Positions 8,880-18,105 of a stretch of 64,000 bases of DNA are shown one piece after another. Source of the stretch: Paratrimastix pyriformis (lineage: Eukaryota > Preaxostyla > Paratrimastigidae); assembly GCA_027972325.1 (NCBI GenBank), contig JAPMOS010000083.1:1-64000 (forward strand), given 5' to 3'. The number at the start of each line of letters is the position of its first letter. Positions within the stretch are counted from its first letter, which is position 1. The notes below the pieces were generated by a model. That model had not been told where the DNA came from. It made no database searches and saw nothing but the letters and a program-made list of their open reading frames with translations. Made by a program: the position numbers and the translations under genes.

Positions 8880-9995
8880 GAGAGGGCGGCGCGCAAGTCC
8901 TCCTCGGTGCAGGGCAGGCGCGCCAGCCGCTCAAGGTTGAGCGATTCCCGGTGAAGGCGCTGGAGAAAGCGGAATTCAGCCCTGGACTCGCGGGCAAGGC
9001 CCGTGACGGAGCCGAGCTGGGGAAAGTCGCTGGGCACGGCAACGCCCCGGACAAATGCCCGGGCGCGCTCCAGTGCGAGCCTGTCAGAGGCCTCGCGGTC
9101 GCCAGGCTGCTGCTGCGGGTCGGCTGCGTGCCGGAGCTCATCCTCGTCGCCGGCGGCGGCAGCGTCGTCCTCGTCCGCAAATTCGCCCTCGGCGCCGGCG
9201 GCATCATCGTCGCCGCTGGGCGGGTCGGCCTCCCCGGAAAGGGACCGGGAGCAGCCCGGGCGAGCCGCCGGAAGGCTGCGGCGGCTGGGACTTGGTTGGA
9301 CGGAACGTTGGTTGCAGTGGCCTGGTCGGGCCGAAAAACGAGAGCGGAGCAGGCTCATCCGCGGCCGGCACGGCGGCGGCACCACCGGCACCCGGGGGGC
9401 ACCAGCAGCACCGCGGGCAGCAAGGCCGGCCTCCTGGGCGGGAGGCAAGGCCGCGGAGGCAGCAGCTGCGGCCACGAGCAAGGCCCGCTGCTGCTCGAGA
9501 AAGTCCCCCAGCGAGGCCTCCATCACGCGCCGGATGTAGAGGTCGAGGCCTTCCTGGGGCTGGGGGGTGACGGCAGAGTGAATCTGCAGGGCCGGGGTGG
9601 GCACAGGGGCGCGGGGGCAGCGGGACGGTCCCCTCGGGCCCGCTCTGGGCGGCACCGTCGTCGTCGAGGTCCTGGGATGGTAGCGGAGCGGTCGCGGTGG
9701 CCAGGCCGGACGCGGCCTGCGCGGCGGAAGCAGCCTTGTGGACAGCCGCAGCCGCCTGTAGGGCCTGCGCCGGGCTTGCCGGGCCACCGGGAGCCGCCCC
9801 TGACACGCGGGCATCCGTAACCATCAGCCGGTCCAAGAAGGTCGAGCCCGGGCCGCGAGTGCCCCTTCCCGCCGAAACGGCACTCGAAGAGCCACTCGAA
9901 GAGCCGTTGGGGGTCGGATTGGGTGTCCCAGGAGTTGGAACCTTGATGTTGATCTTGGGCATCGGAGGGTCTTGAAGTCGATGAGTAGAGGCCAT
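8417..9995 (-). CDS. Gag-like RNA-binding protein, DIRS family A copy 1 (fossil)
   Basis: It starts at an ATG at 9,995 (MASTHRLQDPPMPK), 80 bp downstream of the R1 leader. The N-terminal half is Ala/Pro/Ser-rich with an acidic stretch (DDDAAGAEGEFADEDD). A predicted helical section follows (LERARAFVRGV to about AIRLAQGMRAL), then a C-terminal Gly/Arg/Gln-rich tail with RGG-type repeats. RGG tails bind RNA, so a nucleocapsid role is inferred; no zinc knuckle is present. Compare copy 2, where the ORF is continuous. Confidence 0.65.
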
Positions 9996-10074
9996 TGGAG
10001 TAGAGTTTCGTTGTTGTTCGGTCGGTAGTCCTTGAAAAACGGGTGTTCACCACGAAAAACGAAGGCACTGTGCT

Positions 10075-10621
10075 GGTCCGGGGCGCCCCCTTAAGTACTG
10101 GAATTGGGCGGGAAATTTCAGATCTGATTTTTCAACTTTTGCTCTGTTGTGATTTCGACATCCGTGCTTTTTACCCTCTCTTGGGACCCCTTCCGGAGCC
10201 CAAATCGGGGTCACTTCACGGTTCGATCATGGACCGTTGGCCCGCAATTACCTTAACGGTTTTCGGAGATCGGAGATTTGCCGAATCTCGGGCCGTTAAC
10301 CCCGAATCTCACCCCTTCCGATGCGTGTTAAATTTTTCTTTTCGCCCGATGTTCTTGGCTCCCTTTGACCTCTCTCTCCGATTTTTGTTGTGATTTATGG
10401 ACGCGTATTGGACACGCTGCCCGTCGTGACCATACGATTTTAATTTTAGGATTGGTTTTTTTCGGTCGAACCAACCCTATCGACCACCGGTCGACCCATG
10501 TCCATCCTGACCGGTTCTCCACCCAGGACACTTTTTTGAGATGTTTCCAAGTGCTTTCACCTGGGTTTGACTTGTGACTTTTCTGCATTGTGTGGTGTTT
10601 ATCATGAAGAACAAGGAGATA
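10075..10621 (+). repeat. R1 leader repeat of DIRS family A, copy 1
   Basis: A 550-bp non-coding repeat immediately upstream of gag on the minus strand. Full copies at 3,626-4,176, 10,075-10,621, 10,876-11,424, 19,304-19,851, 20,116-20,667, 28,539-29,085, 29,350-29,888 and 56,386-56,926 (inverted). Only its last 60 bp remain at 13,893-13,952 and 23,148-23,207. Its position between the terminal X and gag suggests a leader or promoter region; no motif is convincing. Confidence 0.75.
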
Positions 10622-11464
10622 TAGCACCTAGACTGCCGAAGACGGAGGCTGTCGGCTGCTATCCTGAGTCTTACGATGGATAGTGAGTCGACAGCCGAAG
10701 TCGAGGCAGGATACCCTCCCTTGTCTGCTGATTTTGCTTTTCTGCTTCTCCCTTGAGCGCTGAACCCACCCGCACCCATCCTGCTGCTACTGACGGGGTT
10801 CGTACGCCATTTCAACCGGCCGCCTCTGCCGCGACTCGTACGGAGAACACCACTCCAAAACGAAGGCATTGTGCTGGTCCGGGGCGCCCCCTTAAGTACT
10901 GGAATTGGGCGGGAAATTTCGGATCTCATTTTTTCAACTTTTGCCCTGTTGTGATTTCGACATCCGTGCGTTTTTACCCTCTCTTGGGACCCCTTCCGGA
11001 GCCCAAATCGGGGTCACTTCACGGTTCGATCATGGACCGTTGGCCCGCAATTACCTTAACGGTTTTCGGAGATCGGAGATTTGCCGAATCTCGCGCCGTT
11101 AACCCCGAATCTCACCCCTTCCGATGCGTGTTAAATTTTTTCTTTTCGCCCGATGTTCTTGGCTCCCTTTGACCTCTCTCTCCGATTTTTGTTGTGATTT
11201 ATGGACACGTATTGGACACGCTGCCCGTCGTGACCATACGATTTTTATTTTAGGATTGGTTTTTCGGTCGAACCAACCCTATCGTCCACCGGTCGACCCA
11301 TGTCCATCCTGACCGGTTCTCCACCCAGGACACTTTTTTGAGATGTTTCCAAGTGCTTTCACCTGGGTTTGACTTGTGACTTTTTCTGCATTGTGTGGTG
11401 TTTATCATGAAGAACAAGGAGATATAGCACCTATCCTGCCTCGACTTCGGCTGTCGACTCACTA
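10622..11464. mobile_element. Mini-A: non-autonomous relative of DIRS family A, copy 1
   Basis: Structure X (10,622-10,713) - S (10,714-10,875) - R1 (10,876-11,424) - half X (11,425-11,464). It has the ends and leader of family A but no gag, pol or recombinase; the 165-bp S segment replaces them. Its R1 differs consistently from the R1 in front of gag (for example tcggatctcatttttt instead of tcagatctgattttt), so it is a separate lineage and not a deletion of its neighbour. The same structure recurs at 19,852-20,707 and 29,086-29,928. Confidence 0.65.
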
Positions 11465-12624
11465 ACTATGTTCTTCCTTCGCGCTTCTCCCAACCTCCTA
11501 ATTTTCGAGACCCTTCCCCCCAAAAAGCGACACTTGCACTCGCATTCAGGCCCACTCTTCCAAATGCCGGCCCACAAAATGATTTCTCCATTTTCGTACA
11601 TGACATACCATTTTTCGAATAAACAAAAATATCCCCTTGTCCCATCTCCTCTCTTGTTGTTGGGGCACATAATGAGTCATTGAAAGTCCACCACTCCCCC
11701 TCAATCTTCTTTTGACAAACCCAATGTCGAGGCTTCCCTTTCCTCCTACCTAAGAAGCTCATGAATGCAACCGGAAGATACCTTTCCCCACCAATTCTTA
11801 TCTCATCCGCCACAACTTCCCACGCCCCTTGACCTACATACTTATTGCGAACAACCTCAATCAAAACAAACTCCTCCGCCTCCACAATCATGCTAGATCT
11901 TTCATGACTTGTATTTTTCTCACAAATGGGACAATTCACTTCAATCCGCTCAATCTTTTCCAATTCGTTTATCATCTCACTCATCCGATTCCCTGCCCAG
12001 GCTGCTTGAAGACACACTCTCTCTAGCACCCTAGGATGCTCCACCACAGCACCACATTCCTTACCCCCAACTTGAGATCCCAGACAACGATCCGTCCTAG
12101 CCAGGCCTACTGTCGTCCTCCTCCCCCAGCATATATGTCCAGCATCTTTATAAGTGCTTCTCCAGCCTCGCCGTCATGGTATTCATCAAATTTACAAGCA
12201 ACATCCTCAACCCAAACCTTATTCTGAGTCGACCAATCAATCCCTCCCTTTCGAATAGTATCAAAAGCCTAAAACCACTATCAACTATCACTTCTGCTGC
12301 TTGAATTGCAGCAGTGATATAGCAACGATGGCCGGTGGAATTTGTTATCCCACAGTACCCAGGCTCCATGACGCCAGCCCCCCCTCTATTCTTCCCATCC
12401 TCGCTCTGACCAGCTCCGCCCCCTGCACTCCCAACACAAATCCATCCATATTCGACTGCCATTTCACCCCCTCGACTATTGACCCCAAACCGTACACACC
12501 CATTTCGCTTTTCAATCCAATTTAGCTCATCCCCCCTGCTTCATTCAAGCACACCCTCCAACCTTCACCATAAATTTCCCACATCACCCCCAAAGGCGTC
12601 AAAGACCAATCCGCTCTTCTTCAT
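11465..12624 (-). pseudogene. USP-type deubiquitinase-like ORF of UL, copy 1 (frameshifted)
   Basis: The same protein as the continuous ORF at 20,674-21,873. In this copy the reading frame is interrupted by short length changes, mainly in homopolymers: one close to the start (the frame from 12,624 ends at 12,565) and others before the catalytic Cys box. The Cys box (GYCGITNSTGHRCY), the CPIC pair and the RHWVCQKK...WWTFNDS box are all still readable in pieces between 12,460 and 11,466. Because the array copies are otherwise nearly identical, sequencing error in homopolymers is as likely as true decay. Confidence 0.55.
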
Positions 12625-13109
12625 CAATCGAGACCACGAACAAACGGGGCGGGGCCTCTCTTGCGTTCGGCCTTTACACTGAGCCCGTCGATAAACTTCC
12701 CGAGAGCCCTCAGCCGGTCCCACACCTCCTGGGTGGTCACCGTGACCCTGACTTGAGACGTAGGTAAATTGCTGGTGGGCTCCTTGATTCTTTCCACAGA
12801 CTCGATCGGAATGCCGAGCTCGCCCAGCCTGGTTTTGATTGCATCGCCTGATACGTTCAGAGGGACCCCGTGGATCCACCACGTCGGTAGGGTTGTATCC
12901 GGTGCAGTGTATCTGATTGGGACTTGCGACGGCGGCGGCAGAACCCGAGGCAGGAGCTTCGCAACCTCGCCAATCACCTGGGGGGCAATCACTGCGAAGG
13001 GGACAGTGATCGCAACAATGTCCCCCCGAAGGCATGGCCTTCGGAGGCCAGACCAGGATTTTGCCTCCTGGGATGGCCGTTCTCCGCAAGAGATCCGAAA
13101 GCGCTCCAA
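12624..13109 (-). CDS. RRM-type ORF1-like protein of UL, copy 1
   Basis: A minus-strand frame ending in TGA at 12,624. The core (WWIHGVPLNVSGDAIKTRL ... IPIESVERI ... SQVRVTV) matches the RNA-recognition-motif pattern found in ORF1 proteins of Jockey/L1-type LINEs: a first strand, a helix, then GIPIESV and a polar strand. No zinc knuckles follow. It would bind element RNA. The stop codon overlaps the start of the USP ORF by one base (TGATG), a layout some LINEs use for stop-restart translation. Upstream, the frame is not continuous with the N-terminal ORF at 12,989-13,522, so a short intron, frameshift or sequencing error lies between. Confidence 0.6.
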   Translation of the reverse strand: MERFRISCGERPSQEAKSWSGLRRPCLRGDIVAITVPFAVIAPQVIGEVAKLLPRVLPPPSQVPIRYTAPDTTLPTWWIHGVPLNVSGDAIKTRLGELGIPIESVERIKEPTSNLPTSQVRVTVTTQEVWDRLRALGKFIDGLSVKAERKRGPAPFVRGLD

Positions 13110-13522
13110 TGAGAGGCTATCGACAAGTCAGGATTCATCCAACAGAAAAAATTCCAGACCGCAGCTGCCAGTTTTGCAACCTCCATGTGGGCCAAAATCT
13201 TCGCCCGTGAATTTTCATTCTGATGTTCATGCCTTGCCATAAGGAGTGCACGTTCACGTTCGAACTGCTCATCAGACAGCTCAACGACTTGAGCAGCACC
13301 CTTGATCCCAATCAGCCGTGCAACTTCAGGCACATTGACACCTCCTCCATCAACTCGACAATAGAGAGTGTGAGCCTTCTCACCCCAGAGAAAGAAGAAT
13401 TGGCCATTAGGGATGGCCTCCTCCAAATCACGAATTCTTGACTCAGCCATGGCCAGCGCATCTTGAGGCGTTGTCGACACAATTTTCACAGCCCGCGGTG
13501 GTGGTGGGTTTGAATCTTCCAT
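12989..13522 (-). CDS. N-terminal ORF of UL, copy 1 (unknown function)
   Basis: It starts at an ATG at 13,522 (MEDSNPPPPRAVK), 39 nt below a TATA box. The first 125 residues are predicted helical and charged (AMAESRIRDLEEAIPNG, LSDEQFERERALLMARHEHQ), ending AKLAAAVWN. After this, the frame differs between copies because of an A5/A6 run: copy 1 and the 49-kb copy read on for another 50 or so residues, copy 2 stops. The start is chosen on its position below the TATA box and because the frame is kept in copies 1, 2 and the 49-kb copy. I recognise no family. It is probably the N-terminus of the RRM protein. Confidence 0.5.
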   Translation of the reverse strand: MEDSNPPPPRAVKIVSTTPQDALAMAESRIRDLEEAIPNGQFFFLWGEKAHTLYCRVDGGGVNVPEVARLIGIKGAAQVVELSDEQFERERALLMARHEHQNENSRAKILAHMEVAKLAAAVWNFFCWMNPDLSIASHWSAFGSLAENGHPRRQNPGLASEGHAFGGTLLRSLSPSQ

Positions 13523-13560
13523 CACAGCAAAAATTGTTTGAAAGACCAAAGTTGGCGCCC

Positions 13561-13568
13561 CTTTTATA
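13561..13568 (-). promoter_or_regulatory. TATA box of UL, copy 1
   Basis: On the minus strand the sequence reads TATAAAAG, followed by gggcgcc, and lies 39 nt before the ATG at 13,522. Spacing fits a Pol II TATA promoter with a short leader. The same box lies at 22,814-22,821 and 49,119-49,126. Confidence 0.5.
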
Positions 13569-13892
13569 CAGGAAAAACGCGGGATCCATTTCTGAATTTT
13601 CACCCCGCATTTTCCGAGGAAAATTTCCCACAAATTTGCCAAAAACTTCCACACTTCAAAACATACAACCACCACTCCCTCTGGCACCAGCCACCACACA
13701 AATTCCCCACCACATCCTTCCATCCCCAAACCATCCTCTTAGCAGTTCCGTCGCGTTTAGAATACGGCCAACTTTCCATCCACGAACGGATGCCTTTTGA
13801 AGATTCCTGAATTGTTTTTGAAACGACTCCCTCATCCTCTGATTACCTTCAAGAGCCCACCAGAGACATCTCCACACTTTCTGCAACCATTC

Positions 13893-13952
13893 TGGGTTTG
13901 ACTTGTGACTTTTCTGCATTGTGTGGTGTTTATCATGAAGAACAAGGAGATA
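13893..13952. repeat. R1 3' remnant at the UL/X junction, copy 1
   Basis: The last 60 bp of R1 (gggtttgacttgtgact... to ggagata) lie between the UL fragment and the next X. UL is therefore flanked on both sides by R1/X sequence, as expected if it entered an R1 or was carried between two R1 copies. Confidence 0.75.
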
Positions 13953-14252
13953 TAGCACCTATCCTGCCTCGACTTCGGCTGTCGACTCACTATCCATCGT
14001 AAGACTCAGGATAGCAGCCGACAGCCTCCGTCTTCGGCAGTCTAGGTGCTATCACATGCAGAGAGAGAGTCGTGGGAGAAAAGCAAAAACAGAAAACCCA
14101 CAGCAGCGCAGCATCTAGTCGGCTGGCCGCAGACAAAAAGGAAAAAATGAAAATTCCCAGAAAGGCATGCCAAAACCAGCATCTAGTCGGCCGGCGGCGG
14201 CAGGAGAAACACAGAAAACATAAAACAGACAAATGAGGCCCGGCGCGGCAAC

Positions 14253-15599
14253 TCAAAAGCACTCGCCGGCGGGCAGGCTGGACGAATCCGCCTCGAGCTC
14301 GTCGTTCTCGTCGTCATCAGACGGCCTGGCCCAGAGAGCGCTCCGGCGGCGGCGGCGCGGAGCAGAAGGCGCCCTGCTCGAGCGGCGGCGAGCAGGCGCA
14401 GCAGGCGTGCTCGTGGCATCGCCCGAAGGACTCGCCTCATCGGAAACGTCGTCGTCGCATATCACAACGCGCTGGCGTGGCGGAGCGGCCGGGCGGTGAC
14501 GCGGCGTGGCCGCCGACAGCGAGAGCGACGAAGCAGGCGAGCCTGGCGGCAGGGGCGGAGGCGGAGGCGCCGGACGCACGGCCTGGACGAGATCCGTGGC
14601 GGCGAGCGGCGCGGCGGCGCCAGGGGCACGGGGCGGCGGCGGCGGCGGCGGCGCCGGGGCGAACATGAGGTCGGTGAAGTTGCTGTCGACGCCCGTCTGC
14701 ACGTAGTGCTGCGCAAACACTTTGGCCGAAGCCCAGCGGCCCAGGTGCAGGATCTTGTCGGGCATGACCTCGCGCGCAATGGCCCAGCTGGCCCCGCCAC
14801 GGCGGAAGCCGCGGGCCGAGAGGAGCGAGCGATCGCCCCGCCGGCGACGATGACCTCGTTGAGGATGTGGCTGATGGTGGCCGGCTTGACGCCCTCGTAG
14901 GGGCGGCGCAGCTGGATAACGACCCGCGACGGTCCGGGCGGGTCGGGGCGCATGGCGCGCGTGCGGCGGAGCCAGCACTGGTAGCAGCTCACCGGGTCGA
15001 GCAGCGCATCGGCGGCGCGCCAGATGGTGACGGAGGCGCCCTGGGCGGTGTAGTCGTTCTTGAAGCCCAGCAGGCAGACCACCAGCCGATCGGCGGCCGG
15101 CGGCACGGCCACCTGCGCCACGGTGGGCAGGGTCACGTCCGAGGGCCGAAGCAGCGCCAGGAAGGCCAGCAGGGCGACCAGCTTGGCGCGGAGGCGCTCC
15201 AGCGGAAGCGCGTCGTTGGGGCCCCACCGGTGGAAGAGCTCCACCAGCAGGGTGGGCGGCACGGGCAGCCCCTTCTGGACGGGCTGCGTGGTGCGGCGCA
15301 GACGGATGGCCTTGCGCAGGCGTCCGTAAAGGTGGTCTCGCGCCGGGGAAGGCACCCCAAGCGCGTCGTGAATCAGATTGACCACAGTGGCGATGAGCGA
15401 CAGAGTCGACCGGGGCCGGCAGCTGGCCCGGGTAGCCTCGTCGGTGTAGTCGGCCAGCGCGCTCACGGGCATGGGCACCAGCGGGATGCCCCGGCGGGCG
15501 CAGAACCGTGCCAGGGCACGCAGCCGGTTGGTGAGGCTCTTCTCGGTGGTGGGCTTTACAGCAGCCGAGACAAGTAGCTGGCGACCTTGGGCGCTCCAA
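14253..15599 (-). CDS. Tyrosine recombinase region, DIRS family A copy 2 (fossil)
   Basis: The recombinase of this copy: an N-terminal helical domain (KSLTNRLRALARFCARRG ... LIATVVNLIHDALG), the catalytic core with LRPSDVT, FRRGGASW, LGRWAS and QHYV, and a Pro/Ala-rich tail ending near 14,253. The methyltransferase-like end of pol overlaps its start by a short stretch near 15,560. See copy 1 for the role. Confidence 0.7.
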   Translation of the reverse strand: MERPRSPATCLGCCKAHHREEPHQPAACPGTVLRPPGHPAGAHARERAGRLHRRGYPGQLPAPVDSVAHRHCGQSDSRRAWGAFPGARPPLRTPAQGHPSAPHHAARPEGAARAAHPAGGALPPVGPQRRASAGAPPRQAGRPAGLPGAASALGRDPAHRGAGGRAAGRRSAGGLPAGLQERLHRPGRLRHHLARRRCAARPGELLPVLAPPHARHAPRPARTVAGRYPAAPPLRGRQAGHHQPHPQRGHRRRRGDRSLLSARGFRRGGASWAIAREVMPDKILHLGRWASAKVFAQHYVQTGVDSNFTDLMFAPAPPPPPPPRAPGAAAPLAATDLVQAVRPAPPPPPLPPGSPASSLSLSAATPRHRPAAPPRQRVVICDDDVSDEASPSGDATSTPAAPARRRSSRAPSAPRRRRRSALWARPSDDDENDELEADSSSLPAGECF

Positions 15600-18105
15600 T
15601 GGGCCGCTCCGGCCGCCCAGAAATCCTGAAGGCGCAGACGCGCCAGCTGAGGTTCTTCGTCGGCTCCGAGTGGCCGGAAGCAGCCGGGCGGAAGGCCCGC
15701 GGGTCCTGCGGCAGGAGCACGGGCCAGTCCACCGTCAGGGCCAGCAGCAGGGGCCACCAGGGCTGGCTCGGCCAGACCGGGGCCAGCAGGGTGCACTCCA
15801 CGCCGGGCCCGGAGTGCTGCAGGTGGCGCAGGACGCGGTGGATCTGCGAAAGGGGGTTGACCCAGCTGTTCTCGCCGGGCTCCCACCGGGCCGAAAACGT
15901 GTCGGCGCGCAGGGACTGCACATCGCGGTGGCGGCTCTCGTAGCGGGGCACCTGGCGCGTCGCGAAGGTGGCCATGCGGTCGATCGAGTGCGGGCCCCAG
16001 AGCCGGTCCAGCGAGCGGAACAGCGCCGGGTGGAGCATCCAGTCGCTGCGGTCGAAGTCCCGCGAGAGCTGGTCCGCCGTGGTATTCGTCACGCCCGCCA
16101 CGTGCTCGGCCTGCAGGGTAATCCCGTGGCGCGCTGCGAGGGCGTGGATGGCCCGGGCGATCCCGTCCAGGGCCTGGTTGAGGCGGCCGAACCCGTTGAG
16201 GTGGGCCACCGTCGTCGCGTTGTCGACCTGGAAGAGCACCGTGCGGCCCCGCCAGGCCGGCGTCGCGGCCCAGATGCGCAGGGCGTTGAGCACGGCCATG
16301 CTCTCGCGCTGGTTGATGGGCGTCTCGCGCATGACGCCCGTCCAGGGGCCCTGGGCTGTCTCGTTGCGCTCCAGCCAGCAGGCCCCCCAGCCGATGTCCG
16401 AGGCGTCCGTGGCGCAGGTCAGATCGGCCGGCGCCGGGAGCGGACAGGCCCCGTTCCAGCCCTCGAGGCCCTCCAGCCACCAGCGGAGGTCCCCCCGGGC
16501 CGGCTCGTCCAGCATCACGCAGCAGTGCCAGTTGGGGGCTGCTGCGACCACGCGGTAGACGTTGCGCAGGAGAAACTTGGCGGGCGCCACGGCCCGCGAG
16601 ACGGACAGGCAGAGGCCCGCCACGTGGGCCACCCGGCGCACGTGGGGCCGCGAGCAGCGCAGCAGCCGGGCGATCTCGTGCCGGATGGTGCGCCGCTTCT
16701 CGGCGGGCACGCAGTAGCGCACCTGGGGAGCGGTCTCGACCTCGTACCCCAGGAACTGCTGCCGCGGGGCGGGCGAATGGCACTTCTCCAGCTTGAGGTT
16801 CATGCCCGCCTGCTCCATCACGGCCACGAAGCGCGCCCACTCGCGATCGGCCTCGGCCGGCCGACTGGCCACGATGAAGTCGTCGATGTAGGAGAGCATC
16901 CGCAGGCCGCACGAGGGGCCCCGGAGGTACTCGCAGAGGGGCCTGAGAAACTTGGTAAAGGCCCACGGCGCACAGGAGAGGCCGAACGGGAGAACCGTGT
17001 AGACGTAGTAGCGGCCCCGCCAGGCGAATCCCAAGAGCTGCTGGTCGTCGGGGTGAATGCGCAGGTGATGGTAGCCCTCGGAGAGGTCCGCCGTCGAGAT
17101 GTAGTCCCCGTCGCGCAGCAGGGGCGCCAGCGTGGTCAGGTCCTCCAGCTTGAAGGCCGGCGCCTGGACGAAGGAGTTGACGAAGCGCATGTCGATGCAC
17201 AGCCTCAACTTGCCGTTCTTCTTGGGCGCGCACGTCAGCGGGGAGATGTTGTGCGGCGGCGCCTGGACGGGTCGGATCGCGCCCGTCTCGAGGAGGCGAG
17301 CCACCTCCTGGTCGACGAAGGAGGCGTGCTCGGGGTGCACGTAGTTGGGCAAATGGGAGCTGCACGGCTTGCAGAGGAGCGGGATGCGGAAGCCGTGCAG
17401 GAGCCAGTTGTGCACGGGGCGGGGCAAGTGGAAATGCTCCTCCCAGAAGGCCCGGAAGGGCGGGAGGGAGGGACGCCCAGTGCTGAAGCGAGCTGGTGGT
17501 GGTGGTGGTGGTGGTGGAGATGCGGCCGGCCCGAGAGCGGGGGGATGGTCGCACCGTGGCGGCGGCAGCGGGGAGGGCGGCGGTGATGGTGGTGGAGAAG
17601 GCGGACCCCGTTGCTGCCGCGGCGCGCGGGCTCTGCGCGCCGTTACTGCTCGCCGGCGCCGCCCGACTGCGCCTGCTGGCGCCCGCCGGCGGAGCCGTTG
17701 TTGCCGCCACCATTGTCGAAGCGGCGCCGCTGCGGGAAGCTGCGCTGCTGGCGCTGGGCAAAGTCGTTGAACCGGTCGCCGCCTCGGCCAAACCCGCCGC
17801 CATAGCTGCGCCCGCCGAAGCCGCCGCGGCCACCCGACGAGCGGAAGTCGCGATCGCGGCCCCCGCCCATGCGACGCCCGCCAGCCTGGCCGCCGCGTTG
17901 CTGCTGCTGCTGGCCGGGCAGGGCGCGCATGCCCTGAGCGAGGCGGATGGCGAAGTCGAGCTGCTGGAGGTTCTGGCCCGTGGCGACCTCGGGAGCGGTG
18001 CGGACATACTCGTACATGCGGGCCACGTCGGGGGCAAGTGCTGTGTGCACCCAGGCGAGCCGCTTGCGGTCCACGATGGCGGAGGCAATGGAGCGAGCAA
18101 AGCAA
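15556..18105 (-). CDS. RT-RNase H-methyltransferase-like polyprotein, DIRS family A copy 2 (fossil)
   Basis: Continuous frame. RT block ADLSEGYHHL and catalytic YIDDF; RNase H TDASDIGWG and VDNATTVAHL; methyltransferase-like stretch with a shorter NP-L-type motif at the place where copies 1 and 3 read WVNPPF. Ends ...VASYLSRLL at 15,556. The first 200 residues overlap gag in another frame and are Arg/Pro-rich, probably not part of the natural protein. Confidence 0.8.
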   Translation of the reverse strand: MLCSLHCLRHRGPQAARLGAHSTCPRRGPHVRVCPHRSRGRHGPEPPAARLRHPPRSGHARPARPAAAATRRPGWRASHGRGPRSRLPLVGWPRRLRRAQLWRRVWPRRRPVQRLCPAPAAQLPAAAPLRQWWRQQRLRRRAPAGAVGRRRRAVTARRARAPRQQRGPPSPPPSPPPSPLPPPRCDHPPALGPAASPPPPPPPPARFSTGRPSLPPFRAFWEEHFHLPRPVHNWLLHGFRIPLLCKPCSSHLPNYVHPEHASFVDQEVARLLETGAIRPVQAPPHNISPLTCAPKKNGKLRLCIDMRFVNSFVQAPAFKLEDLTTLAPLLRDGDYISTADLSEGYHHLRIHPDDQQLLGFAWRGRYYVYTVLPFGLSCAPWAFTKFLRPLCEYLRGPSCGLRMLSYIDDFIVASRPAEADREWARFVAVMEQAGMNLKLEKCHSPAPRQQFLGYEVETAPQVRYCVPAEKRRTIRHEIARLLRCSRPHVRRVAHVAGLCLSVSRAVAPAKFLLRNVYRVVAAAPNWHCCVMLDEPARGDLRWWLEGLEGWNGACPLPAPADLTCATDASDIGWGACWLERNETAQGPWTGVMRETPINQRESMAVLNALRIWAATPAWRGRTVLFQVDNATTVAHLNGFGRLNQALDGIARAIHALAARHGITLQAEHVAGVTNTTADQLSRDFDRSDWMLHPALFRSLDRLWGPHSIDRMATFATRQVPRYESRHRDVQSLRADTFSARWEPGENSWVNPLSQIHRVLRHLQHSGPGVECTLLAPVWPSQPWWPLLLALTVDWPVLLPQDPRAFRPAASGHSEPTKNLSWRVCAFRISGRPERPIGAPKVASYLSRLL

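Larger units (their letters stand above)
4730..10713 (-). mobile_element. DIRS-like retrotransposon, family A, array copy 1
   Basis: A tyrosine-recombinase retrotransposon of about 6.0 kb on the minus strand. Parts in transcription order: X palindrome (10,622-10,713), R1 leader (10,075-10,621), gag-like ORF, polyprotein with reverse transcriptase, RNase H and a methyltransferase-like domain, tyrosine recombinase ORF, 3' region, X palindrome (4,730-4,828). RT-RH-methyltransferase plus tyrosine recombinase, rather than a DDE integrase, is the hallmark of the DIRS group; the X repeats form inverted ends, as in DIRS1. It is nearly identical to copies 2 and 3, so insertion and amplification are recent. 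It is broken, with a small number of breaks (about three). Confidence 0.85.
11465..13892 (-). mobile_element. UL: LINE-like element fragment, array copy 1
   Basis: A 2.4-kb minus-strand fragment with a TATA box, an N-terminal ORF, an RRM-containing ORF like the ORF1 of LINEs, and an overlapping ORF with a USP-type peptidase domain. No endonuclease or reverse transcriptase is present, so the 3' part is missing. Left boundary: half X at 11,464. Right boundary: the last 60 bp of R1 (13,893-13,952). Other copies: 20,708-23,147, 29,929-31,360, and two split halves at 48,170-49,400 and 51,639-52,568. The LINE assignment rests on the RRM type and ORF coupling and is an inference. Confidence 0.6.

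Noticed and set aside
11468-12525. Plus-strand ORFs within UL (Thr/Ser/Pro-rich)
   Set aside because: Antisense of the USP and RRM frames; no conserved start and no domain.
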